A stretch of DNA of 17,680 bases from Thermoplasmata archaeon M9B2D (GCA_002900555.1 MUGD01000032.1:1-17680), one strand, 5' to 3'; shown: positions 1 through 5,545, counted from the stretch's first letter. Program-made: numbers and translations. Notes: generated by a model from the letters alone, not told the origin.

Positions 1-2
1 GA

Positions 3-602
3 GGCAGAATAACAATTATACGCACGGATACCTTAGATCAGCTTTTCACCATCATTATCTATGTATCAGACAAAAAAACGTCATTTATGAATACGACGAT
101 CGCTCCAACAGAAATTAAATTTGATTTTGGCATTCTTGGCTATCCGTTTATGAACCAATCAAGCCAGCTTGCACTTCAAACGCTTCTCGAGACTCCTTTT
201 ATGATCACCACTCAACAGAGAACCTATGCTTCAGAGGAATATACTAACGCCAAAGAAAGTACAATGAATATATCGTCAGCCGGCCGTTTTGGATTCTTCT
301 CTTGGATCAATGACGCAATCGTTGATACTGTTTCTAAGCCGGTCAACGTAACCGTGATATCCAACACAGAGCAGACCTTCTATGAAGGTGGCCAGAGCAG
401 CTTTACACAGGCGCAAGTCATCTTCTCCTATGCCCGTGGGCAGAGCATCCTGCATGATCCGAAAATCGGCGTAATCCCTGTCCTTGGCACAATCCTACCC
501 TCCGTTCTGCAAATGGAATACCTCTCAGTGCTCTATCTGATTGCCATTGTAATCTCAGGGATCGTCTTCTACGGGGTCGTTCACTACAGAAAGAAAGCAT
601 AA
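3..602 (+). CDS. Secreted protein with C-terminal membrane anchor, 5' end outside window
   Basis: The reading frame is open from the first bases of the window to the TAA at 600-602 (199 codons), so an ATG at 87 is only an internal Met and the gene starts upstream. The visible part is polar, with beta-strand-like alternation and several Asn-X-Ser/Thr sequons (NTT, NQS, NIS, NVT), as in archaeal surface glycoproteins. It ends in one hydrophobic segment (about the last 30 residues, core VLYLIAIVISGIVFYGVV) and a short basic tail HYRKKA. That layout fits a type I membrane protein with its bulk outside the cell. I do not recognise a family. The next promoter begins about 15 bases after the stop, so it is not obviously co-transcribed with the downstream pair. 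Confidence 0.7.
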   Translation, partial: GRITIIRTDTLDQLFTIIIYVSDKKTSFMNTTIAPTEIKFDFGILGYPFMNQSSQLALQTLLETPFMITTQQRTYASEEYTNAKESTMNISSAGRFGFFSWINDAIVDTVSKPVNVTVISNTEQTFYEGGQSSFTQAQVIFSYARGQSILHDPKIGVIPVLGTILPSVLQMEYLSVLYLIAIVISGIVFYGVVHYRKKA

Positions 603-616
603 CAGCAAAACAATCA

Positions 617-628
617 CCTTTATATGCA
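617..628 (+). promoter_or_regulatory. TATA box for the membrane protein/regulator pair
   Basis: CTTTATATGC lies about 40 bases before the TTG start at 663. A start of transcription near 645 would leave a short leader containing the GAGGTGA ribosome binding site (652-658). The match to the archaeal TTTAWATA consensus is good, but the function is inferred from sequence only. Confidence 0.4.
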
Positions 629-662
629 CGTAAATCCTTCATTGGAAAAATGAGGTGAGTGC

Positions 663-938
663 TTGGATACGATCTCGCTTATCAATATTGTTATCGTGGG
701 ATTTACGACGGTTTTCTCCTTTGGTTTGCTGTTGATATCGCTAGGCAGCTATCGGAAAACAAGGAATAAAAAACTCTTGTTCGTCGACCTCGTGCTTCTC
801 TTTTTTTTCATAAAAAACATATTTATCAGTCTGTTGTTGTTCATAGCACAGATTGCGAATAATACTACGCTTTTCGTACTCGAACTTTTTGACCTGCTTA
901 TCCTTATCTTTCTCTTCATCGCAGTGTTGATTAAATAG
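663..938 (+). CDS. Small three-helix membrane protein paired with a wHTH regulator
   Basis: A 91-residue protein made almost entirely of three hydrophobic segments (about residues 5-27, 38-60 and 70-90), with a basic loop after the first (SYRKTRNKKLL). The start is TTG at 663, chosen because a strong GAGGTGA ribosome binding site sits at 652-658, four bases upstream, and no in-frame ATG precedes it. The next gene, a double winged-helix regulator, begins only 10 bases after the stop, so the two are almost certainly co-transcribed. Small three-helix proteins next to winged-helix genes recur in archaea from my general knowledge, and annotations such as DUF7521 cover some of them; I cannot confirm membership. 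A likely job is to tether or sense for the regulator, which is an inference. Confidence 0.65.
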   Translation: MDTISLINIVIVGFTTVFSFGLLLISLGSYRKTRNKKLLFVDLVLLFFFIKNIFISLLLFIAQIANNTTLFVLELFDLLILIFLFIAVLIK

Positions 939-948
939 TGAGATTGCT

Positions 949-1464
949 ATGGAGGACGTTCTTGATTTAGAAACAAGACGAAAAATCTATGATACTATCT
1001 CAAAAAACCCTGGATTGCATCTAAGTAAAATCGCAGATCTCCTCCAAATGCGAATCTCACATGTTGAGTATCACGTCTATTTCCTCGAAAAACATGAGAT
1101 CATCACCTCTGAGAAATCAACAGGCTATAAACGGTTTTACGTCAAGGGAACCATTAGCACCCAAGACAAACGTTATCTTTCTGTTCTACGACAGAAAACA
1201 ATACTTAGAATTGTTCTATTCCTTTTAAAAAACGATACAGTGCAACATAAAGATATCCTAGAGAACGTCCCTGTTTCCCCATCTACGCTTTCCTACCATC
1301 TCAATAAACTTGTGAAGAATAATATAATTGAGGTTCAACGGTTCGGGGAAAACAAGGGGTATCAAATAAAAAATAAACAGGAAATTATTGCGTGGCTGAT
1401 TCAATATCAACCATTTAATTTATATGAAGAATTCACAAACGTTTGGAAAGACCTATCCATTTAA
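949..1464 (+). CDS. Double winged-helix transcriptional regulator
   Basis: A 171-residue cytoplasmic DNA-binding protein with two winged helix-turn-helix units. The first (about residues 5-66) runs from ETRRKIYDTISKNPG through the recognition helix near ISHVEYHVYFLEKHEII to a wing with STGYKRFYV. The second (about 78-142) has SPSTLSYHLNKLVKNNII as its recognition helix and ENKGYQIK as its wing. This tandem MarR/ArsR-like layout is common in Thermoplasmatota and haloarchaea. The C-terminal 25 residues are helical and may bind a partner. It follows the three-helix membrane protein by 10 bases, which suggests a membrane-coupled regulator; targets are unknown. The gene ends before a T- and AT-rich stretch that could terminate transcription. 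Confidence 0.85.
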   Translation: MEDVLDLETRRKIYDTISKNPGLHLSKIADLLQMRISHVEYHVYFLEKHEIITSEKSTGYKRFYVKGTISTQDKRYLSVLRQKTILRIVLFLLKNDTVQHKDILENVPVSPSTLSYHLNKLVKNNIIEVQRFGENKGYQIKNKQEIIAWLIQYQPFNLYEEFTNVWKDLSI

Positions 1465-1605
1465 AATAAATCCTTTCCTGCATTACCTATATGATTTGTA
1501 ACATCACTAGCGGTTGGTTCTGTCAAAACACTTTACAGCCAATCTGTTTGGTGACCAAAGGGTTTTCTGAGGGACAATCCATGGTTCTTTTTGGAAAAAA
1601 ACAAG

Positions 1606-1617
1606 GAATAAATATAA
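1606..1617 (+). promoter_or_regulatory. Candidate TATA box upstream of the small-gene pair
   Basis: AATAAATATAAT follows a purine-rich stretch (AAAAAACAAGGA) that could be a BRE. Transcription would start near 1640, upstream of the hydrophobic frame ending at 1852 and the gene at 1857. Weak evidence, since the region is AT-rich. Confidence 0.3.
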
Positions 1618-1690
1618 TGCTCCTGTATCACGTCTAATATTAAGTAGCATTTTTGCAAGAGCAGGAAAAATATTAAAGACTATTATCATT

Positions 1691-1852
1691 GTGGTGTTAG
1701 CGGTAACGGTGATTTTTCCCACTTGCATTATTTACTTTAATTCTTCTCACCGTGTTAATCCGGGAACAATCCGATCAGATGAAACAGAAAAATCACCATG
1801 CGGTTCGATCGTACAAGCCCCGAATAAATCATTACGTAAAAAAAAGATGTGA
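1691..1852 (+). CDS. Possible small membrane protein overlapping the next gene's 5' region
   Basis: An open frame runs from 1571 to the TGA at 1850-1852. It encodes a strongly hydrophobic helix (KTIIIVVLAVTVIFPTCIIYF), then a polar, basic tail ending SLRKKKM. No in-frame ATG exists before the last codon. GTG at 1691 or 1694 would start inside the helix, giving about 53 residues, and translation may really begin further up at a non-standard codon. The stop sits inside GATGTGAGC, which also acts as the likely ribosome binding site of the ATG at 1857, so the two frames would be translationally coupled. Against it: the start is poor and it may be a remnant or chance frame. I do not recognise it. 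Confidence 0.28.
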   Translation: MVLAVTVIFPTCIIYFNSSHRVNPGTIRSDETEKSPCGSIVQAPNKSLRKKKM

Positions 1853-1856
1853 GCAA

Positions 1857-2168
1857 ATGGTTGAAGAAACAAATAAAAAACAAAAGACTGACACACCAAA
1901 GCAGGACACTACCTCCAAGTCACCGAAGTCATATACAATAAATGAGGTCTTCAAAATAACAGATGATTTTTTTCATCTGGTAAAGGAAAAAGAGTATCCT
2001 ATAGGAGCATTTGTCCATGGGTTGATCTTGACATTGGAGCTGACGCAGAAGTCATACCAAATCCCTCCTCAGCAACTCGCCGAGATTAAACGGGATTGCC
2101 GACGATACGTCGAAGAAATCATTCGACTTAACAACCTGAAAAAAAGCTCAGATTTAAAGAAAGAATAA
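1857..2168 (+). CDS. Conserved-looking small helical protein of unknown function
   Basis: A 103-residue soluble protein. Residues 1-26 are low-complexity and charged (Lys, Thr, Gln, Ser). Residues 27-95 are predicted helical (YTINEVFKITDDFFHLVKE, then GAFVHGLILTLELTQKSY and PQQLAEIKRDCRRYVEEI), followed by a basic tail. I chose ATG 1857 because GTGA at 1849-1852 lies four bases before it, like other starts in this window. A GTG at 1752 would add 35 residues with no ribosome binding site, and that extension overlaps the better hydrophobic frame. No family recognised; the helical, amphipathic core could mediate dimerisation. It is followed by an AT-rich, gene-free stretch. Confidence 0.6.
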   Translation: MVEETNKKQKTDTPKQDTTSKSPKSYTINEVFKITDDFFHLVKEKEYPIGAFVHGLILTLELTQKSYQIPPQQLAEIKRDCRRYVEEIIRLNNLKKSSDLKKE

Positions 2169-2199
2169 TAGATTATTTCTGTTTTGTAAATCCTGAATA

Positions 2200-2251
2200 A
2201 TTCAGATATTAGGAAATTGTTCTATATATTTATTCAAAAAAATATCTGAAT
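2200..2251. repeat. 11-bp inverted repeat ATTCAGATATT / AATATCTGAAT
   Basis: Perfect 11-base arms at 2200-2210 and 2241-2251 separated by 30 bases. The half-site ATATCTGAA occurs a third time at 2508-2516. The arms lie just after the gene ending at 2168, so they could form a long-loop hairpin in its 3' transcript or bind a protein. Function unknown. Confidence 0.5.
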
Positions 2252-2294
2252 ATTCCTTCCTTTTGTAATTGGATATTTTCTTCTATTTTTATCA

Positions 2295-2326
2295 CATATA
2301 TGAGACAAAAAATTGTCTCAAATATG
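2295..2326. repeat. Compact inverted repeat TGAGACAA-AAAA-TTGTCTCA
   Basis: Two perfect 8-base arms (2301-2308 and 2313-2320) around an AAAA spacer. Beyond one mismatch, five more paired bases (CATAT at 2295-2299 with ATATG at 2322-2326) extend it to 32 bases. The size and symmetry suit an operator for a dimeric helix-turn-helix protein or a stable hairpin. There is no recognised gene within 100 bases on either side. Confidence 0.5.
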
Positions 2327-2415
2327 ATACATTTACTCTTTTCATATCTTATAATACGCTCCGTTCGCATGACGAACAAAAGCACAGTTCTTTTGATTGT
2401 TAATGAATATGAATA

Positions 2416-2429
2416 TATCACCCGTGATA
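2416..2429. promoter_or_regulatory. Inverted repeat TATCAC-CC-GTGATA just upstream of an orphan TATA box
   Basis: Perfect 6-base arms with a 2-base spacer, ending four bases before the TATA box at 2434. Sites in this position often bind an activator or a repressor of TBP/TFB loading in archaea. The regulator is not known; the double winged-helix protein at 949-1464 is one nearby candidate, by inference only. Confidence 0.35.
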
Positions 2430-2433
2430 CAAT

Positions 2434-2443
2434 TTTATAAATA
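2434..2443 (+). promoter_or_regulatory. Orphan TATA box TTTATAAATA
   Basis: A near-consensus archaeal TATA element with no protein gene downstream until 2890. Transcription would begin near 2465. A hairpin followed by T-tract ends at about 2597, so the pair may bracket a short untranslated RNA. Confidence 0.4.
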
Positions 2444-2464
2444 GTTATTTATTATTTCATCATT

Positions 2465-2597
2465 TTCTTTTCGTAATATATCAAAAAATTAGCTAAATTC
2501 TTAAACTATATCTGAAGTTCTATTCTATCTAAAACCTGTATTGAAGGCAAGGGGATTATTGTAAGAATTAGGATTTATCACATAAAATCCTTTTTAT
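2465..2597 (+). ncRNA. Candidate small RNA between an orphan promoter and a hairpin/T-tract
   Basis: The interval is bounded by a TTTATAAATA box at 2434-2443 and by a 7-bp stem (AGGATTT at 2570-2576, AAATCCT at 2585-2591) running straight into TTTTTATT. It has no open frame with a ribosome binding site. Expected size is about 130 nt. It matches no RNA family I know. Both boundaries are inferred, and AT-rich DNA makes chance signals likely. Confidence 0.22.
2570..2597 (+). terminator. Hairpin plus T-tract
   Basis: AGGATTT pairs with AAATCCT across an 8-base loop, followed at once by TTTTTATT. Archaeal termination needs mainly the T-tract, so the stem may be incidental or may protect a 3' end. 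Confidence 0.35.
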
Positions 2598-2776
2598 TAT
2601 AAATATTAGTCCAATTATTATCAAATAAAGAATTCGAAAGTAGAAGATAAAACAGTTTTATCCCCACAGCAGTTCTTGTTCTATAGATTCGGATATAAAA
2701 CGGAAACATAGATAAACGATACGAAAGGTAGGTAGTCAAACAAATGAGGTTGGTTTCTATCAAAAAGATACGATAA

Positions 2777-2790
2777 TCATGAATTCATGA
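2777..2790. promoter_or_regulatory. 14-bp perfect palindrome TCATGAATTCATGA
   Basis: It lies about 37 bases before the TATA box of the secreted hydrolase gene (2826-2836), a position that suits an activator site. It is a direct sequence observation; the binding protein is unknown. Confidence 0.35.
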
Positions 2791-2825
2791 ATCGGCGAGT
2801 TTATGTTTGATTTATCATCTCAATA

Positions 2826-2860
2826 ACATTTAAAAAGGAGGACGGTAGTTATATTACTAC
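2826..2860 (+). promoter_or_regulatory. Promoter of the secreted hydrolase with an inverted repeat at the start site
   Basis: TATA box ACATTTAAAAA at 2826-2836 places the transcript start near 2857. The 16-base inverted repeat GTAGTTATATTACTAC (2845-2860; seven of eight pairs match) covers that point, as a repressor operator would. The leader to the ATG at 2890 is about 30 bases and has only a weak ribosome binding site (GGGG at 2879-2882). Confidence 0.4.
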
Positions 2861-2889
2861 ATCATATTACGAACCCCCGGGGAAAAGAC

Positions 2890-3843
2890 ATGAAGCTAGG
2901 CTTTTTCCTTAAAATAAGATTTATTCTTGGAATAATACTCGTCTGTATGAGTGCAATCACGATAGCGAGCGGGAGTACCTTTGGAAAAACATATCCACTT
3001 CTTTCTGATGTTCCTTCTTTTGAAAGTTGCCCGATTGATAAAAGTACGGTGCCTGACTGCGTCGAAATCGGAGACCTGGTCTTAGTTGATTTTTTTGTTG
3101 ATCAATCAAATCTCTGGAAGCGACCAGGGCTCTATAACGAACATGGGGCCATTTATATTGGAAATAATACAGTCGTTGAGGCAAACGGCGTTGTTCGTCT
3201 TAGAAATTATTCTCATTTTCATGAATGGCAACAGAACCTTGCTTTTTTACGGGTAAAAACTGCTAACGAGTCACAGAGGTATGCCGCGGCAGCCTGGGCG
3301 ATAACACTGGTCGGTACTCCGTACCAAAATTTTTTTGATTTCCCCTGGTTTGGTTTTAAGACCGCAGACACAACTCGAGTTATTGCTCCAGCAAAAAAAA
3401 TATACTGCATGGAGCTGCTCTGGGCGGCCTATTATATGCAAGGAATAGATATCGATCGAAATGGATGGATGTTTCCCTGTTGGGTAACAGGAAATGACAT
3501 TCTTTATGATGATGACATTGAAATCATTTATCAAGAGATCAATCATAGTACAGAAATAATCAAACCATACAAGGCAGTCTATTGTTTTAATAGAAAAATC
3601 CTATCCAACCCCGTTTTTACTCTGATTATTGGGCAAATCGATGTGGTAGTAAATACCTCAAATGAACAAATTACCAGGGTTGATTTTTACATCGATTCTG
3701 TCTATAAATCAACAGATACAACTCCCCCTTACGTATGGAGATGGGACGACCAATGCTCGGGAAAAAAAGTGATAAGCGCAGTCGCCTTAGATGACGTCGG
3801 TAATCACTACGAATCAAGAATCACGGTAGTGAAATATTTTTAA
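2890..3843 (+). CDS. Secreted permuted NlpC/P60 (YiiX-like) papain-fold hydrolase with Ig-like domain
   Basis: A 317-residue exported protein. Residues 1-28 form a signal peptide or anchor (basic MKLGFFLKIR, then FILGIILVCM, cleavage likely near IASG). Residues 55-215 look like a circularly permuted NlpC/P60 domain: GDLVLVDFF, then NEHGAIYIG with the likely catalytic His85, VVEANGVVRL with Glu97, and KIYCMELLWAAYY with the likely nucleophile Cys173, matching the YCSELVW pattern of YiiX/YebB proteins. Residues 235-317 resemble a bacterial Ig-like domain (ITRVDFYIDSVYKSTDTTPP, then VISAVALDDVGNH). Such hydrolases cleave amide or thioester bonds; the substrate in an archaeon without murein is unknown. 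Extra Cys47, Cys57, Cys197, Cys232 and Cys289 could form disulphides. It stands alone with its own promoter. Confidence 0.75.
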   Translation: MKLGFFLKIRFILGIILVCMSAITIASGSTFGKTYPLLSDVPSFESCPIDKSTVPDCVEIGDLVLVDFFVDQSNLWKRPGLYNEHGAIYIGNNTVVEANGVVRLRNYSHFHEWQQNLAFLRVKTANESQRYAAAAWAITLVGTPYQNFFDFPWFGFKTADTTRVIAPAKKIYCMELLWAAYYMQGIDIDRNGWMFPCWVTGNDILYDDDIEIIYQEINHSTEIIKPYKAVYCFNRKILSNPVFTLIIGQIDVVVNTSNEQITRVDFYIDSVYKSTDTTPPYVWRWDDQCSGKKVISAVALDDVGNHYESRITVVKYF

Positions 3844-3885
3844 TGCGTATCCGTTGTTGTGAAATGCGCCTAAGATGCAGGTACA

Positions 3886-3927
3886 TATGCATGCATAAAC
3901 TATAAAAAAACATATGACATGTGTTTT
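3886..3927 (+). promoter_or_regulatory. Promoter and palindromic operators of the TrmB-like regulator
   Basis: The 12-base perfect palindrome TATGCATGCATA (3886-3897) abuts the TATA box (TATAAAAAA, 3901-3909). A 21-base palindrome from 3907 to 3927 (AAAACATATG, central A, CATGTGTTTT) has nine of ten base pairs matching and overlaps the TATA end and the region just before the expected start near 3928. This layout strongly suggests autoregulation by the regulator encoded at 3954, as seen for many archaeal repressors. Confidence 0.5.
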
Positions 3928-3953
3928 CATAAAGAAATGGATGGTGTTCGTGG

Positions 3954-4859
3954 ATGGGAAATAATGAATACAAGACTAAAGTAAAACTTGATTATATCCA
4001 AGATTTTGAAATGATGTTCGAACGGATGAAGATTGATCGTCCGAGGGAAGCTGCTACCTATTATACGATCCTTATCATCGATTGTCCCAAAGAGTTTTCT
4101 GAGTTTCTGAAAACCGCTGAGGAGCTTACGAATCTCACAAGAAGACCCTTGGAGACGGGTAGGAACTCTCTCCTGAAGAACGGATTGATTGCAGAGGTGC
4201 TATTTTCTGCGCATTCTGAGGAGGATTTTGGCAGGGAAAGCTATCTGCCTGTACATCCGAAAGTTATTTGGGAAGATATCAAGGATGATCTGAAAACCGT
4301 GGTAGCCCCCGATACGTTTACAGCGATGCAGAACCGGCTTAATGAATATTCCACGGCTTACAACGAACATTTTAAGACCTATGGAATCAAGATAAAACGT
4401 GATGGGAACGTCACACTTCGCTACAGTGGCAAATGGATCCTGTATAACATTCTGAATAATTGTCTGGAGAAGAAAAATAATCTTCGGATGCAGATCGGTG
4501 GAGAGCGGTTTTTCGATGAACCGTTCCTTCGGTATTTTAAGAAATTTTTAGCACTGGATACCAAAGTTGAGCTTCTGATTGACTCAGAGGCGAACATCGA
4601 TATCGCGAAGCAACTGAAAAATGCGTATGGGGATAACCTAGATATCCGGTACTTCTCGGAGAATACCTCGGGGACCATGCGCAATTATGTCTTTGGCAAG
4701 GAACTTGCGGTAAACGGCATAAAAATCCTTACCGAGGAAGGTGCGGAGCCTTGTTACGTTGGAACAGCGTATGTGAACCTTGAGGATATTGAATTGCTCA
4801 ACGGAAAATTTGAAAATCTCTGGGGGCTTGCAAAGAAACTCCCTGAGAAAAAGACATAG
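3954..4859 (+). CDS. TrmB-like regulator: N-terminal HTH and C-terminal PLD-like domain
   Basis: A 301-residue soluble protein. Residues about 15-110 look like a divergent winged helix (FLKTAEELTNLTRRPLETGR as the helix-turn-helix, then NGLIAEVLF and SYLPVHPKVIWEDI as wing and linker). Residues 120-145 are a helical linker. Residues about 155-300 resemble the phospholipase-D-like sensor fold of TrmB-type regulators (RYFKKFLALDTKVELLIDSE, LDIRYFSENTSG, VNGIKILTEE, then LNGKFENLWGLAKKL), with no HKD motif, so it should bind a ligand rather than catalyse. The start is ATG 3954 with GGTG at 3943-3946; upstream ATG and GTG codons are in other frames. Palindromes over its promoter suggest it controls itself. 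Its other targets are not visible. The call rests on pattern, not a clear sequence match. Confidence 0.55.
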   Translation: MGNNEYKTKVKLDYIQDFEMMFERMKIDRPREAATYYTILIIDCPKEFSEFLKTAEELTNLTRRPLETGRNSLLKNGLIAEVLFSAHSEEDFGRESYLPVHPKVIWEDIKDDLKTVVAPDTFTAMQNRLNEYSTAYNEHFKTYGIKIKRDGNVTLRYSGKWILYNILNNCLEKKNNLRMQIGGERFFDEPFLRYFKKFLALDTKVELLIDSEANIDIAKQLKNAYGDNLDIRYFSENTSGTMRNYVFGKELAVNGIKILTEEGAEPCYVGTAYVNLEDIELLNGKFENLWGLAKKLPEKKT

Positions 4860-4862
4860 GAT

Positions 4863-4886
4863 TGTTTTATTTTCTTTTTTTTATTC
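4863..4886 (+). terminator. T-rich terminator after the TrmB-like gene
   Basis: A run dominated by T (TTTTATTTTCTTTTTTTTATTC) starts just after the stop at 4859, matching the T-tract termination signal of archaea. No strong stem precedes it. Confidence 0.5.
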
Positions 4887-4934
4887 TGTGGTGATAACAA
4901 AAACAATATTCGGTGGTCTTCTTAGAAGGGTACA

Positions 4935-4954
4935 GGAAAAAAAGAAAAAGAAGG
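4935..4954 (-). terminator. T-rich terminator of the minus-strand membrane gene
   Basis: Read on the minus strand, the DNA after the stop at 4964 is CTTCTTTTTCTTTTTTTCCT, a T-rich tract suited to archaeal termination. Together with the tract at 4863-4886 it insulates two convergent genes. Confidence 0.45.
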
Positions 4955-4963
4955 GATGTTTTT

Positions 4964-5386
4964 TTACTTTAACGTTGTCTCTTCTGTTCGGGCTGCATCC
5001 CAAAGAGAGCGTATCACAAGGATTACGGCTGCGGGGGCTACAAAGATTGCGAGATACTGTGTGATGTTGATAAACAACGGTGCAAAGTCTCTGAAGTTTC
5101 CAAATATCCATGTGGTTTGTGATACGGCAATCGCAAGGCCAATCAAAATGATGGATGCGATTAAAAACGTGGGTACTTTCTCCTGAGTTATCGCGCCCAG
5201 GGCGAAGAACGACAGGATCCCGACGAGAAATCCTAGTACGGCGACGACGATTCCCAGCGGTGTTTCAAAATCTGTTAGGTCTGCGTTTACTGCTTGTCCT
5301 GCACCGAAAATCAGCCCCACAAGAAGGGCGATACAGATTCCGATGAGGAAAAGCCAACTACCTACTTTTTTTAACATACTCTCCAT
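4964..5386 (-). CDS. Four-helix integral membrane protein of unknown function
   Basis: A 140-residue protein with four hydrophobic helices (about residues 9-29, 44-66, 72-90 and 110-127), and a short polar C-terminus (WDAARTEETTLK). The 30s loop (NADLTDFETP) and the loop near residues 90-108 (TTWIFGNFRDFAP) separate the helices; charge placement puts the N-terminus in the cytoplasm. The start is the ATG at 5386-5384, preceded by AGGAAGGTGG (5399-5390). The second Met (residue 4) is a possible alternative. A palindromic TATA box (TATTTAAATA, 5441-5450) lies about 55 bases upstream. It is convergent with the TrmB-like gene and divergent from the small gene at 5604. Family not recognised. Confidence 0.65.
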   Translation of the reverse strand: MESMLKKVGSWLFLIGICIALLVGLIFGAGQAVNADLTDFETPLGIVVAVLGFLVGILSFFALGAITQEKVPTFLIASIILIGLAIAVSQTTWIFGNFRDFAPLFINITQYLAIFVAPAAVILVIRSLWDAARTEETTLK

Positions 5387-5440
5387 TTTCCACCTTCCTT
5401 AGTTTTATAGTTGTAGAACAATCAAACAACGATATGGTTC

Positions 5441-5450
5441 TATTTAAATA
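5441..5450 (-). promoter_or_regulatory. TATA box TATTTAAATA of the four-helix membrane gene
   Basis: A perfectly palindromic TATA element. On the minus strand the start would fall near 5417, leaving a leader of about 30 bases that holds the ribosome binding site. Because it is symmetric it could also fire rightward toward the unexplained AGGAGGT at 5474-5480. Confidence 0.45.
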
Positions 5451-5533
5451 TTTTCCTTTTTTTAACTTTTTACAGGAGGTAATAATAATTCCAGATGTAA
5501 TGATAAATTTCCACTATGGCATTTGTACCGCAT

Positions 5534-5545
5534 ATGTTTAAATAC
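5534..5545 (+). promoter_or_regulatory. TATA box of the 76-residue protein gene
   Basis: ATGTTTAAATAC matches the archaeal TATA consensus and predicts a start near 5570, giving a leader of about 34 bases that contains GAGGAGAT (5591-5598) just before the ATG at 5604. Confidence 0.5.

Larger units (their letters stand above)
2169..2889. other. AT-rich gene-poor block with many inverted repeats
   Basis: About 720 bases without a convincing gene. Short frames on the minus strand (2230-2421, 2578-2763) have no ribosome binding site and use codons typical of AT-rich non-coding DNA. The block holds several inverted repeats (2200-2251, 2295-2326, 2363-2377, 2416-2429, 2777-2790, 2845-2860), an orphan TATA box at 2434-2443, a hairpin with T-tract at 2570-2597, and the promoter of the secreted hydrolase. 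Each is listed separately. The composition is clearly more AT-rich than the flanking genes, as expected for regulatory DNA or a recently acquired segment. Confidence 0.7.

Noticed and set aside
418..642. Minus-strand open frame antisense to the first gene
   Set aside because: It lies fully opposite a convincing membrane-anchored gene, has an Arg-rich composition typical of an antisense frame, and no ribosome binding site.
1507..1728. Minus-strand frame of 73 codons
   Set aside because: Its hydrophobic part mirrors the plus-strand hydrophobic frame ending at 1852, and no promoter or ribosome binding site supports a minus-strand gene.
2363..2377. Short inverted repeat GTTCG-CATGA-CGAAC
   Set aside because: Five-base arms are expected by chance at this scale; noted but not called as a separate site.
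2230..2421. Minus-strand frame with a run of hydrophobic residues
   Set aside because: GTG start without a ribosome binding site in AT-rich DNA; it spans the inverted repeat at 2295-2326, which better explains the sequence.
2578..2763. Minus-strand frame of 61 codons
   Set aside because: No ribosome binding site, no similarity seen, and composition like surrounding non-coding DNA; kept only as part of the gene-poor block.
4956..5186. Plus-strand frames over the four-helix membrane gene
   Set aside because: They are the complement of a gene with a clear start, promoter and hydrophobic pattern.
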